Below, piece after piece: positions 1-7,582 of a DNA stretch of 12,849 nucleotides. The stretch lies in NCBI GenBank assembly GCA_027040585.1, contig JALULU010000105.1, positions 1 to 12,849 on the forward strand, given 5' to 3'. Origin of the DNA: Acidobacteriota bacterium. Its GTDB lineage: Bacteria > Acidobacteriota > JAAYUB01 > JAMOQF01. Made by a program: the position numbers and the translations under genes. The notes beneath the pieces are model-generated. The model was given only the letters and a program-made list of their open reading frames with translations, did no database searches and was not told the origin of the DNA. Each line of letters begins with the position of its first letter. The first letter of the stretch is position 1.

Positions 1-1
1 A

Positions 2-649
2 AATGGTAGGGAAGAAAAATTTGATTTTTTAATTTTTGCAACCGGTATTGTGCCTGGCACCAATTTTATAGAATTTGAACCAGAATTAAATGTATCTTCA
101 AATGGTGCAATTTTGGTTGATGAGTTTTTGCAGAGTTCTTATGGAAATATTTATGGTGCAGGTGATTGTATTTTGATCAAAAATATTGATGGGAAAAGTA
201 TTTATAACCCCTCTGGACAGCTTGCAAATATTACCGGCAGAATTGCTGGAAGAAATATTGTTGGAATTTATTCACCATTTTTTGGGAGTTTAAATGTCAC
301 TAAAATAAAGGTATTTGATTTAGAGATGGGATGGTGTGGCATGTGTGAGGAAAGTTCATCTGTTAAAAAAATCTCCACAACCTGTTTTTCCCACCCTAAA
401 TATGTAAATATGGGGAAGAATAAGCAATTTTTAGATATTTATTTTAATTTCATAGATAAAAAAATCGTTGGAGCATCAATTTCAGGATATTTCAATGTGT
501 TTTCTTCAATTGATTTAATCTCAATGGTAATTTTTAATGGTGGAAAGGTGGAAAAATATTTTTCATTTGAAACAGGTTATACCCCAAAGGGGGATAATTC
601 TTTAAATGTATTGCAGCAAATCTTATTAAATATTGAAGAATTTTTTTAA
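2..649 (+). CDS. FAD/NAD(P)-dependent oxidoreductase, C-terminal part (5' truncated by window edge)
   Basis: The reading frame is open from the first bases of the window, so the start and N-terminal part, including any redox-active cysteine, lie outside. Visible are the end of the nucleotide-binding region (DFLIFATG, followed by VPGT), the conserved FAD-contacting segment (YGNIYGAGDC) and an ANITGRIAGRNI segment like the AN-x-QGR-x-AG region of the NADH oxidase / coenzyme A-disulfide reductase branch of pyridine nucleotide-disulfide oxidoreductases. The last 110 or so residues match the position of the dimerisation domain (KIKVFDLEMGW, then KKIVGASISG). Unusually, WCGMC stands at 332-346, where relatives usually have a short TG-type turn. 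A GTG at 50 is not the start, because conserved sequence precedes it. The RidA gene follows after 17 bases and is probably co-transcribed. The family call is solid; substrate and exact subfamily cannot be decided without the N-terminus. Confidence 0.8.
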   Translation, partial: NGREEKFDFLIFATGIVPGTNFIEFEPELNVSSNGAILVDEFLQSSYGNIYGAGDCILIKNIDGKSIYNPSGQLANITGRIAGRNIVGIYSPFFGSLNVTKIKVFDLEMGWCGMCEESSSVKKISTTCFSHPKYVNMGKNKQFLDIYFNFIDKKIVGASISGYFNVFSSIDLISMVIFNGGKVEKYFSFETGYTPKGDNSLNVLQQILLNIEEFF

Positions 650-666
650 TTTAATGGGAGGTAAAT

Positions 667-1053
667 ATGAGTAGAAAAGTTATAAAAAGTGAGAATGCAC
701 CTGAAGCCATTGGGCCCTATAGTCAGGCAATACAGGTTGGAAATTTTTTATTTACATCAGGTCAGATAGGAATTAATCCAGAAACTGGGAATGTTGTTGA
801 GGGTGGGATTGAACAAGAGACCCATCAGGTTTTTAAAAATTTAAAAGCGGTGTTAAATGAAGCGGGATATACTTTTAAGGATGTGGTTAAGGTAACGGCC
901 TTTTTAGGTGATTTGAAAAATTTTGGAATTTTTAATAAAATATATGAAGAATATCTTGGGGATGTAAAACCTGCCCGTTCAACATTTCAGGTAGCAGCAC
1001 TTCCACTTGGCTGTAGTGTTGAAATTGAGATGATAGCAATAAAAAGTGAATAG
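667..1053 (+). CDS. ridA: RidA family reactive enamine/imine deaminase
   Basis: This is a complete 128-residue protein, the usual length for the RidA/YjgF/UK114 family of small cytosolic homotrimers. Family members hydrolyse reactive enamine/imine intermediates, such as 2-aminoacrylate released by PLP enzymes, to ketoacids and ammonia. The family pattern is clear throughout: APEAIGPYSQA near the N-terminus, LFTSGQIGINPETG, a central VVKVTAFL strand, and the C-terminal signature KPARSTFQVAALPLG. R104 corresponds to the conserved substrate-binding arginine (Arg105 in well-studied members), and E119 to the conserved glutamate near the active site. The start is set by a GGGAGG Shine-Dalgarno sequence at 656-661, five bases before ATG. 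It sits 17 bases after the oxidoreductase, so the two are probably one transcript. No clear terminator follows. Confidence 0.96.
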   Translation: MSRKVIKSENAPEAIGPYSQAIQVGNFLFTSGQIGINPETGNVVEGGIEQETHQVFKNLKAVLNEAGYTFKDVVKVTAFLGDLKNFGIFNKIYEEYLGDVKPARSTFQVAALPLGCSVEIEMIAIKSE

Positions 1054-1066
1054 GCTTTCATAATAA

Positions 1067-1083
1067 TGTAACGAAAAGTTACA
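1067..1083. promoter_or_regulatory. Inverted repeat upstream of the sigma-54 promoter, candidate activator site
   Basis: TGTAAC (1067-1072) and GTTACA (1078-1083) form a perfect 6-base dyad around GAAAA. Its centre lies about 95 bases upstream of the predicted transcription start of the pilin operon, a normal distance for the upstream activating sequence of an NtrC-type regulator. No T-tract follows, so it does not look like a terminator for ridA. Binding by the response regulator at 9536-10915 is inference only. Confidence 0.35.
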
Positions 1084-1143
1084 AAAATTGGGTATTCATT
1101 TTACTTTACTTTTAAAAATTCCTTTATTATAAGCACTTTTTTA

Positions 1144-1159
1144 TGGCATTATTTTTGCT
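1144..1159 (+). promoter_or_regulatory. Sigma-54 (RpoN) -24/-12 promoter of the pilus operon
   Basis: The sequence TGGCATTATTTTTGCT matches the -24/-12 consensus TGGCAC-N5-TTGCW closely. The invariant GG (1145-1146) and GC (1157-1158) are exactly 12 bases apart, as RpoN requires, and TGGCA and TTGCT are intact. Transcription would start near 1170, giving a leader of about 26 bases that carries the AAGGAGG ribosome binding site. It is the only such element I found with correct spacing upstream of a gene here. Control of minor pilin operons by RpoN with a PilR-type activator is established in other bacteria, which strengthens the call. Confidence 0.75.
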
Positions 1160-1195
1160 TATAAATAAACTTGAATGATAAAAAGGAGGTTTTGT

Positions 1196-1729
1196 ATGAA
1201 AAAAAAGAAGAAGTTAGCTCTTAATAATAAGGGTGATACATTAATAACTGCGCTTATTTCATCCCTTGTACTTGGAATTGTGGCAATTGGCTTAATTTAT
1301 GGTTTTTTTGTGTCCGCAAGAACAAACGCTTTGGGTGATTATATTGAACGCTCAACTTTGATAGCCCAATATGTTATGGAAAGGGTTAGCTCACTTCCTC
1401 CAAACAGTATTAAAGTTAAAAGTACGGGATCCTATGGGGATTATAATAATCCAGGTAGTAATGGTGCCATTAACAATTTAATTACTGGTTTAACCACTGA
1501 TGTTGCAAATAAATTTCCTTTTTACAAAACAGGTGGCAACATAAACTATGGAATACGGATAGATATTTCTAATCCTGCCACTAATCTGGATTCCAATGTA
1601 GTTCCAAACTTAAGAGTTATCACTGTGACAGTTGAACCAAGTTTGATATTGAGAAAGTACCTCTATGGTAAGAAAAAAAATGTTCCAAATATTGGCGCTA
1701 TAGCAAGAACCTTAAAGTATGTGGATTGA
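1196..1729 (+). CDS. pilV: PilV-like type IV pilus minor prepilin
   Basis: The 177-residue protein begins with a Lys-rich leader (MKKKKK) ending in NNKG, then DTLITALISS and a hydrophobic helix to about residue 38. This is a class III prepilin signal cleaved by PilD between G13 and D14. Position +1 is Asp and +5 is Thr, not the usual Phe and Glu, which is atypical. The helix continues into an amphipathic stretch (residues about 45-60), then a Gly/Asn-rich globular part. I chose ATG 1196 over ATG 1175 because AAGGAGG (1183-1189) sits six bases before it and after 1175. It is first in an operon whose order (V-W-X-Y1) matches known minor pilin clusters; the PilV name rests mainly on that order, size and the two downstream pilins. 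Its role would be in a minor pilin complex that primes pilus assembly in the inner membrane and may cap the tip. Confidence 0.75.
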   Translation: MKKKKKLALNNKGDTLITALISSLVLGIVAIGLIYGFFVSARTNALGDYIERSTLIAQYVMERVSSLPPNSIKVKSTGSYGDYNNPGSNGAINNLITGLTTDVANKFPFYKTGGNINYGIRIDISNPATNLDSNVVPNLRVITVTVEPSLILRKYLYGKKKNVPNIGAIARTLKYVD

Positions 1730-1742
1730 GGAGGTGTCTATA

Positions 1743-2870
1743 ATGTTAAATAAAAGAGGTTTTTCACTAATTGAGGCAATTATTTCGTTGGTAATTGTTG
1801 GTATGATTCTTGCAGCAGGTGCCTGGCTATTTTTTGCAAATCAAAGGACTACAACCCTTGAACTTACAATGTCCTTTGTAAGAGCAAATTTAAGACAGGC
1901 TTTAAATGTTGTGGGAAAGGACATTGTTCAGGTTGGAATGCTTAGTAAGGCTTCAAAATTTGATGTCAATGGGCACTTGATAAGACCCATTGAAGGTGGA
2001 AATAGTTCATATAAAAAGTATAATAATACTTTAAATCTTGGTAAATATAGGGTATATAAGCCAGAGTCGCCTGATAGAATCCAGATAATTTCTCCAGACC
2101 CTGTAAATTGTGCTTTTGCAACGCAGGATATCTCTGCAGGTAGTTCAACAATTCACGGTATAAAAATAGATGCAAACAATACACCCGTCAATGTAAATTA
2201 TATACCAAGAGCTGGAGATTTTTATATTATAACAAATGCAAACTATGTAAGAAACCCCTTCGATCCTTCTGGTGGTGCTATTTCAAATATTTTTAAAATA
2301 AGAAGTTCAAGTTTTGTAAGTGGCCATAAAGACCATGGTATTTATGATTTTAATATAACACCTTCTTTGAGAGATAATTTTAGCTCCGGTGCTGGACTTA
2401 CAAAGGTCAATATACATCTTTACTATATCAAATTTTATAGTAATATAACCCCACCTAAACTTCCAGAATTGAGATGTAATATCAGAAATATTCATAGATC
2501 ATATGTTGTAGCCGAGGGAATTGAAGATATGCAGTTTTCATATGGAGTGGACTTAAATAATAATGGTGTTATTGATACAAATGAGTGGATACAGGATCCA
2601 ACAACCATAAGTGATAATGATTATTATAAATTGAGGGCGATAAAGGTCACAATGTCAGCCATTTCAAAGCCTTTACCTCTATCTTATGTTGGAAAAAAAG
2701 TGGCAGATAGTAGTATATTTTTTACAAAACCACCAATTGGAGATGAGAAAGGTACGAGTGATAATCCTTTCCCGGATAAATTTAAGAATTTACCTGTTTA
2801 TAGGGTTAGAGCTTCAGAGACATACTATTTGAGAAATTTTATGCCAGATAGCTTTTATGGAAATCAATAG
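1743..2870 (+). CDS. pilW: PilW-like type IV pilus minor prepilin
   Basis: The 375-residue protein has a textbook prepilin N-terminus: leader MLNKRG, cleavage after G6, then FSLIEAIISLVIVG, with Phe at +1 and Glu at +5. The hydrophobic helix runs to about residue 30, followed by the amphipathic helix region (LRQALNVVGKDIVQVGM) typical of PilW-type pilins. The rest is a large beta-rich globular domain ending in a YYLRNF segment, reminiscent of the VxLRN ending common in PilW proteins. Its size fits PilW, one of the largest minor pilins. The start is ATG 1743, with GGAGG at 1730-1734 eight bases ahead; the longer in-frame possibility from 1719 lies inside the upstream coding sequence and would put non-pilin residues before the leader. 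The gap to the pilV-like gene is 13 bases. Role: a core component of the tip/priming complex with the PilV-like, PilX-like and PilY1 proteins. Confidence 0.85.
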   Translation: MLNKRGFSLIEAIISLVIVGMILAAGAWLFFANQRTTTLELTMSFVRANLRQALNVVGKDIVQVGMLSKASKFDVNGHLIRPIEGGNSSYKKYNNTLNLGKYRVYKPESPDRIQIISPDPVNCAFATQDISAGSSTIHGIKIDANNTPVNVNYIPRAGDFYIITNANYVRNPFDPSGGAISNIFKIRSSSFVSGHKDHGIYDFNITPSLRDNFSSGAGLTKVNIHLYYIKFYSNITPPKLPELRCNIRNIHRSYVVAEGIEDMQFSYGVDLNNNGVIDTNEWIQDPTTISDNDYYKLRAIKVTMSAISKPLPLSYVGKKVADSSIFFTKPPIGDEKGTSDNPFPDKFKNLPVYRVRASETYYLRNFMPDSFYGNQ

Positions 2871-2882
2871 AGGGAGGTTATA

Positions 2883-3491
2883 ATGAATCAAAAGGGTATA
2901 TCATTAATATTTGTATTAGTAATTGTTGCCATTCTTTCTGTTCTTGCTTCAGCCCTTTTTGTGGTAAGTACCACTGATACTTTTATTGCGAGAAATTCCA
3001 AATATTCAAAGGAAGCATTTTATGCAGCAGAAGCAGGGCTGAGATATGGAGAGAGGGAATTGAGGCAGTTAAAAAGTAAGGCATTAATAAATGGAATTTA
3101 TAGAAATGGTGAAGCAGGTCCCAATTATGGGGGACATTCACTTGGATATTATTTTGTTGAGCCCTCAACTGTTACAGATCCATCAAATCCCGGAAGTGGA
3201 ACAGCAATTAAAGATATGACTTTTTGTGTAGATGGCTCTGGCAGCTCAAAAACCACTGATAACACCAGAAAGTTTTCAGTCTTAATTGCAAATAATGATC
3301 CAAATGAAGTGGATGCCACGGGAAAAAAAGCTGAAGTAGACAACAAATTATTTTTAAGGTCAATTGGATATGGTCCAGGAAACAGCAGGGTGATACTTGA
3401 AGAACTGGTAGACATTAATGAGGTTGTAGTTGATGTTTCAAAGGATCAGGCTCTTTCAAGCCCAACGGGACAGGATAAATTTAATAAGTAA
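2883..3491 (+). CDS. pilX: PilX-like type IV pilus minor prepilin
   Basis: The 202-residue protein starts MNQKG, then ISLIFVLVIVAILSVLASALF, so PilD would cleave after G5. Position +5 is Phe rather than Glu, as is common in PilX and GspK-type minor pilins. Residues about 41-52 (KEAFYAAEAGL) are the hallmark of the PilX N-terminal domain, where a Y/F-x-AAEAG helix follows the membrane helix. The remaining part is Ser/Gly/Asp-rich and resembles a short pilin head. ATG 2883 has GGGAGG (2872-2877) five bases upstream, and only 12 bases separate it from the pilW-like stop. The stop codon (3489-3491) overlaps the ribosome binding site of pilY1, implying coupled translation. In other systems PilX recruits PilY1 to the minor pilin complex, consistent with this gene order. 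Confidence 0.85.
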   Translation: MNQKGISLIFVLVIVAILSVLASALFVVSTTDTFIARNSKYSKEAFYAAEAGLRYGERELRQLKSKALINGIYRNGEAGPNYGGHSLGYYFVEPSTVTDPSNPGSGTAIKDMTFCVDGSGSSKTTDNTRKFSVLIANNDPNEVDATGKKAEVDNKLFLRSIGYGPGNSRVILEELVDINEVVVDVSKDQALSSPTGQDKFNK

Positions 3492-3501
3492 GGAGGTATT
3501 T

Positions 3502-6500
3502 ATGAGGAATAAGTTTTTTATATTAATTCTATTTTTTATTGGAGCAATGAGTTTATTTCTCCTTGCCCAACAGGGGCAGGGCCAGCCAATATATGACCCA
3601 AACGATCCCATAGGAAGGGTTTTACCACCTGATTTATTTGTTACACTTGATACTTCTGGGTCAATGAATGAGACTCCTGGTGGAGATTATGTTGACCATT
3701 GGATTGGCGACGATTCTTCATCAAAAATTAGCATAGCAAAACAGGCTCTTACAACGCTCTGGTCCGTAAACTCCCTTTCAGTGAGGTGGTCCTTCTGGGT
3801 GTATGACAATTATGAACTTAAATATAAATTTTATACTGGTGATCATTATTCTTATGCCTTCAATTTTTATCATAAACGTTACAACCACTATAAACCTTTT
3901 GAGCTTTTTAGGCGTAATGGAAAAATAACTGTGCATGGATACACTTATCCTAAATATGATAATCCCTGGATTTTTCACTATTCAGGTTGTGAAAGTAATT
4001 ATAGGATTAAACCATATGAGAGAAATCAAGACTCACCATATCATGTGCTTGTTGATCTTCCAATGGATTATGACAATCCAAATAGTACAGATCCAGATGA
4101 CGAGCAGTGGTTTGCAGCAAGTACAACCCCGGGATATGATAACAGAGGTGAGATGAAGTTGTGGGTGGATAAGGATATGAATGTTTATGGATATAGAGAT
4201 AATCATGGACATTATCACCAGGCAGATCCAGATTCAGCCGTTGCAATAAAGGGTACCCATCCTTTCCCATTTGAAAGTCAAATTAAATACAATTGGTACG
4301 TGCATAGATATTGTTATTACGATACCCATCTTTTCTTTAAAGAGATTGGCGCTGCAGGAAATACTCCAATAGCGAGTTCACTTTATGCAATATATTACTT
4401 GAATACATATAGTGGTTCATCTCCAATGTATATATGTGATTTTAGAGCTGATCCGAACTCAGCGACCGATGAATATGGTCACCATCAGATGTATGGTATA
4501 AAAGAGAGAAAGCCAGAAGATAAGAGGGATCCTTTTTTTGACTGCAGATATAAAGCAGCATTGCTCATTACAGATGGTATGGAAACCTGTCGTGGGTATG
4601 AGTATAATTGGAGAGACAGATATAGTTCAGAATATTACGATGAGCAGGCTGCTTCATATTTGCACAGTCATAATATAGATACATATATTGTCGGTTTTGG
4701 TATGCAAAGCCAGGGCCAAAAAAATGTTCTTAACAATATTGCAGCGGCCGGTGGAACTAAACATGCCTATTTTGCAGATAAGATTTCATCACTTATTGAT
4801 GCTCTTAGACAGGTTCTTACCAAACTCGGAGGGGAGATAAGTGGTGACACTGAGCCAGTTCTTGGCTTTATAAAGCCAGATGCAAGGTCGTGGAACGAAC
4901 CTATGCCAGATGACGTATCTGTTCAAAATGTTGTTTTTAAATCCTCAATGACATTTTCACCAGTTTTTTCGGGACACTTAAGAGCTTATCAGGCAATAAC
5001 CACATATCCAAGTGATTCGTCTAAAATAAAGTTTTTACATGATTTTTCAAAAAATAGTAAAAAAAATCCTCCGTTATGGGATGCCTATGATAAAATAAAA
5101 GAAATGAGAGAAATGAGTAATGATGAGTATAACTCCCTTAGAAAAGTTTATGCATCAAATTTTTCCGGGTCTTTATTTTCTTTTGATCTAAATAATTTAA
5201 GTCAGATAAAGCAGCTCACTGGAATTTCAGATAACAATGACGCTAAAAAATTTATAAAATTTATAAGAAAGCAAGATCTTGGTGATATAACCTATTCCAC
5301 ACCTGCGTTTTTAGGACCGCCTAATCCAAACGCATATAGGACATATGACTATATTCAGTGGGCAGATCAGCTTAAAGATAGAACTCCTGTGATTTTTGTG
5401 GGCGCAAATGATGGGATGCTTCACTGTTTTAATGCCATTAATGGTAAAGAACTCTGGGCATACATACCCTATGATTTTTTACATGGCTATTCCTCTGTTA
5501 TTCCTGGAGGACAGAGCCATATGTGTAAGTTATATGAGGAACTTTATGGTAATGGTGATGTAAATAATCAAGGGCAGCCAAATATTTATGGGAAAAGAGT
5601 GTATGGTAGAAGGCCACACTATTTTTATGTGGATTCTCCAATAAGGCTTGATGATATAAAAGATCAAAATGGAAATTGGCATACAATATGCGTTTTTGGG
5701 CTCGGTGCAGGTGGTGACGCATATTACGCCCTTGATGTTACCGATGTTGAGCATCCACAGTTTTTATGGAGATTTGTAGGAGATTCAGATTATCCCCTTG
5801 GAGAAACGTGGTCAATTCCTTCAATAAGTAGAATACCAGATACCACAGGAAATTATCCCCTTGGTAGATTTGTGGTTGCATTTGGATCTGGGTTTAATCT
5901 AAATCCAAATTGGTCACATCCACAGACAAGAGGTAAGAGCTTTTATGTTGTAGATGCTTATACAGGAGATAAAATTTACAGGTATACATTGAGAGATGCA
6001 ACTCAGACAAGATTTAGTGGTACAAATATAAGCAGTGTAGGAAATTGCATATTTAGTCCAATTGTTGCCTATGACGATCCTGATGATTCAGATGACTATA
6101 CAAATGCCTTCTATTTTGGTACATATAGAGGAAATGTGTACAGGGTTTCTTTGAAAGGAACAGAACCTTCATCCTGGGTTGTGGATAAAATATTTGAATC
6201 TACCCAGCATACACCAATTTATTCACCCATATTTGTTAACAAGTATGAAATTCAAAATGCAGGTAAAAAGACATTGTTGGCCTTTTCAGAGTATGGCTCA
6301 CCAATAGATACTGATATGTTTGGTGGAAGCAGGAAACCTGGTATCATTTATTGTCTTGTCGAAGATAATCTGGGAAGTGGTACAGTAAGTGCTGGTGAAC
6401 TTGTGAGTGTCCCTGGTAGTACTTTTAATCCTGCAAGTGACAAAGGGTTTAAATATGTATTACCAAGTCCTCAAGAGGGGGAAACATGCCCTTTTGGTCC

Positions 6501-6918
6501 CAGGATATTCCTTGACAAAGATACTGGTGATATATTTATGGCTGCCACAAGTTATTTATTTTTTCCGAATGCTCAGATGGGTGGAAACTGTGATCCTACA
6601 ACACATACTGTTAATGCAGGGCGTTCTAAAGCCTATGTGTTTGATATAGAAAATGGTGGATTTTTAAACAATGGTGCCATTGACTTAGGTTCTGGTACAA
6701 CCTATTTTGGAAGAGCATCTGCTTTTCACAAAGGTGCGAGAGGTGAGGCCTGGACAGATATTGGAACTGGAGAAGTCTGGGGTTGGGGGTATAAAAAGAA
6801 ATCAAATGGTGAAAAGACCTTTAGAAAGTTTGGAGAAGTTGCTGGTAATGACATAGGAGAGAAAAATCCAACAGGTTCTATAACGACTAAGAGCAGCTAT
6901 TGGAGGATTTTTCAATAG
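3502..6918 (+). CDS. pilY1: PilY1-like type IV pilus tip adhesin/biogenesis factor
   Basis: This 1138-residue secreted protein has a Sec signal peptide (MRNKFFILIL to about residue 22, ending SLFLLA). Residues about 45-395 form a von Willebrand A-like domain with a complete metal-site set: D50-T-S52-G-S54, T288 in NTPIASSL, and TDG at 357-359. The stretch between the first two motifs is unusually long and rich in Tyr and His. The C-terminal half is the PilY1/PilC beta-propeller: FVGANDGMLHCFNA (about 632-645), GLGAGGDAYYALDVTD, an Asp-rich possible calcium loop (858-868) before FYFGTYRGNVYRVSL, and a last SSYWRIF like the terminal SWRE of relatives. PilY1 proteins act at the pilus tip or cell surface in adhesion, surface sensing and control of retraction. 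ATG 3502 is chosen because AAGGAGG (3490-3496) lies five bases ahead and a signal peptide follows; the upstream frame to 3430 overlaps pilX. Confidence 0.92.
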   Translation: MRNKFFILILFFIGAMSLFLLAQQGQGQPIYDPNDPIGRVLPPDLFVTLDTSGSMNETPGGDYVDHWIGDDSSSKISIAKQALTTLWSVNSLSVRWSFWVYDNYELKYKFYTGDHYSYAFNFYHKRYNHYKPFELFRRNGKITVHGYTYPKYDNPWIFHYSGCESNYRIKPYERNQDSPYHVLVDLPMDYDNPNSTDPDDEQWFAASTTPGYDNRGEMKLWVDKDMNVYGYRDNHGHYHQADPDSAVAIKGTHPFPFESQIKYNWYVHRYCYYDTHLFFKEIGAAGNTPIASSLYAIYYLNTYSGSSPMYICDFRADPNSATDEYGHHQMYGIKERKPEDKRDPFFDCRYKAALLITDGMETCRGYEYNWRDRYSSEYYDEQAASYLHSHNIDTYIVGFGMQSQGQKNVLNNIAAAGGTKHAYFADKISSLIDALRQVLTKLGGEISGDTEPVLGFIKPDARSWNEPMPDDVSVQNVVFKSSMTFSPVFSGHLRAYQAITTYPSDSSKIKFLHDFSKNSKKNPPLWDAYDKIKEMREMSNDEYNSLRKVYASNFSGSLFSFDLNNLSQIKQLTGISDNNDAKKFIKFIRKQDLGDITYSTPAFLGPPNPNAYRTYDYIQWADQLKDRTPVIFVGANDGMLHCFNAINGKELWAYIPYDFLHGYSSVIPGGQSHMCKLYEELYGNGDVNNQGQPNIYGKRVYGRRPHYFYVDSPIRLDDIKDQNGNWHTICVFGLGAGGDAYYALDVTDVEHPQFLWRFVGDSDYPLGETWSIPSISRIPDTTGNYPLGRFVVAFGSGFNLNPNWSHPQTRGKSFYVVDAYTGDKIYRYTLRDATQTRFSGTNISSVGNCIFSPIVAYDDPDDSDDYTNAFYFGTYRGNVYRVSLKGTEPSSWVVDKIFESTQHTPIYSPIFVNKYEIQNAGKKTLLAFSEYGSPIDTDMFGGSRKPGIIYCLVEDNLGSGTVSAGELVSVPGSTFNPASDKGFKYVLPSPQEGETCPFGPRIFLDKDTGDIFMAATSYLFFPNAQMGGNCDPTTHTVNAGRSKAYVFDIENGGFLNNGAIDLGSGTTYFGRASAFHKGARGEAWTDIGTGEVWGWGYKKKSNGEKTFRKFGEVAGNDIGEKNPTGSITTKSSYWRIFQ

Positions 6919-6931
6919 ACTGTAATATGAC

Positions 6932-6965
6932 AAAAGGGGTAATTGTAAAATTACCTCTTTTTTTT
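6932..6965 (+). terminator. Rho-independent terminator after pilY1
   Basis: AAAAGGGGTAATT (6932-6944) pairs with AATTACCTCTTTT (6949-6961) across a GTAA loop, with one G-U pair in the 13-pair stem. The T-tract runs from 6958 to 6965. It begins 14 bases after the pilY1 stop, so it ends the pilus operon. Confidence 0.88.
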
Positions 6966-6980
6966 ATCACTATTTTTTAA

Positions 6981-6986
6981 TATAAT
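6981..6986 (+). promoter_or_regulatory. Possible -10 element for the secreted-protein locus
   Basis: A perfect TATAAT lies between the pilY1 terminator and ATG 7005. No recognisable -35 hexamer lies at the right distance, because that place is occupied by the terminator T-tract. The predicted start, near 6993, would fall inside the ribosome binding site AAAGAGG (6991-6997), which weakens the case. The terminator means some promoter is expected here. Confidence 0.25.
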
Positions 6987-7004
6987 CTTTAAAGAGGTAT
7001 AGAA

Positions 7005-7556
7005 ATGGATAGAAAAGTAGTAAAAGTATTTATAATGTTTTTAGTTTTCTTTTCTTTTTCATATTCTCAAAAGGTTATAACAAATAGAACTTTGATGAAG
7101 TATCATCATAACAAGAAAAAAAAGACAACTTCTCAGGAAAAAGTCCAAAAGAATAAAAACACACCTAAAGAGGGAAGGAGTACCCTTTATGATAAGTCAA
7201 GTATTTTCAAAGATACTAAAGATCCCAAAGGCTCAGCACTTGCAAAAAAAATTATAGATGAAATGAATAGATTGGAATATTTAAAAAGAAAATTTTTAGA
7301 CCAATATAATATTTGGTGGAAAACTGATAGAAAAATAGAAAAAATGAAAATGAATGGTGAAAACGTTCCATCATGGTTGTTGGATAAAAGAAAAAAGGAA
7401 AAAGAAAGTCTTGACAGGATAAGGAATGAAGAAAATGATCTTGAGGCTCAAATTGCTAAAGATTTAAAAAAAGCAGCCGAAATGGGGATTTTAAAAAATA
7501 AGGATTTATTAGAAAATAATTCATCCAGAAAGGAAGATAAAAATATTAGAGGATAA
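7005..7556 (+). CDS. Secreted Lys-rich helical protein with N-terminal VITN motif, function unknown
   Basis: The 183-residue protein has a clear signal peptide (MDRKVVKVFIMFLVFFSFSYS), predicted to be cleaved after about residue 21. The mature N-terminus reads QKVITNRTL (VITN at 24-27), then a very basic low-complexity part (KKKKTTSQEK). From about residue 75 to 170 it is strongly charged and helix-forming, probably a coiled-coil hairpin, with a central break at NGENVPSWL. No cysteines or catalytic motif are apparent and there is no lipobox. ATG 7005 has AAAGAGG (6991-6997) seven bases upstream. It opens a three-gene group; the third gene (8600) encodes a protein with the same VITN motif after its signal peptide and a similar helical body, so the two are probably distant paralogues. 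Periplasmic or surface location is inferred from the signal peptide. I do not recognise a named family. Confidence 0.75.
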   Translation: MDRKVVKVFIMFLVFFSFSYSQKVITNRTLMKYHHNKKKKTTSQEKVQKNKNTPKEGRSTLYDKSSIFKDTKDPKGSALAKKIIDEMNRLEYLKRKFLDQYNIWWKTDRKIEKMKMNGENVPSWLLDKRKKEKESLDRIRNEENDLEAQIAKDLKKAAEMGILKNKDLLENNSSRKEDKNIRG

Positions 7557-7582
7557 AAAAGATTATTTATAGAGGGTCAATG

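Noticed and set aside
1067..1083. The TGTAAC/GTTACA dyad as a terminator of ridA
   Set aside because: The stem is only six pairs, AT-rich, and followed by A residues rather than a T-tract.
1818..1827. GTGCCTGGCT inside the pilW-like gene, close to the repeat core
   Set aside because: It encodes the normal hydrophobic helix (Gly-Ala-Trp-Leu), has no A-tract and breaks the palindrome, so it is probably chance.
3430..3501. Longer pilY1 start overlapping pilX
   Set aside because: The extension has no signal peptide character and overlaps 62 bases of pilX, while AAGGAGG and a signal peptide mark ATG 3502.
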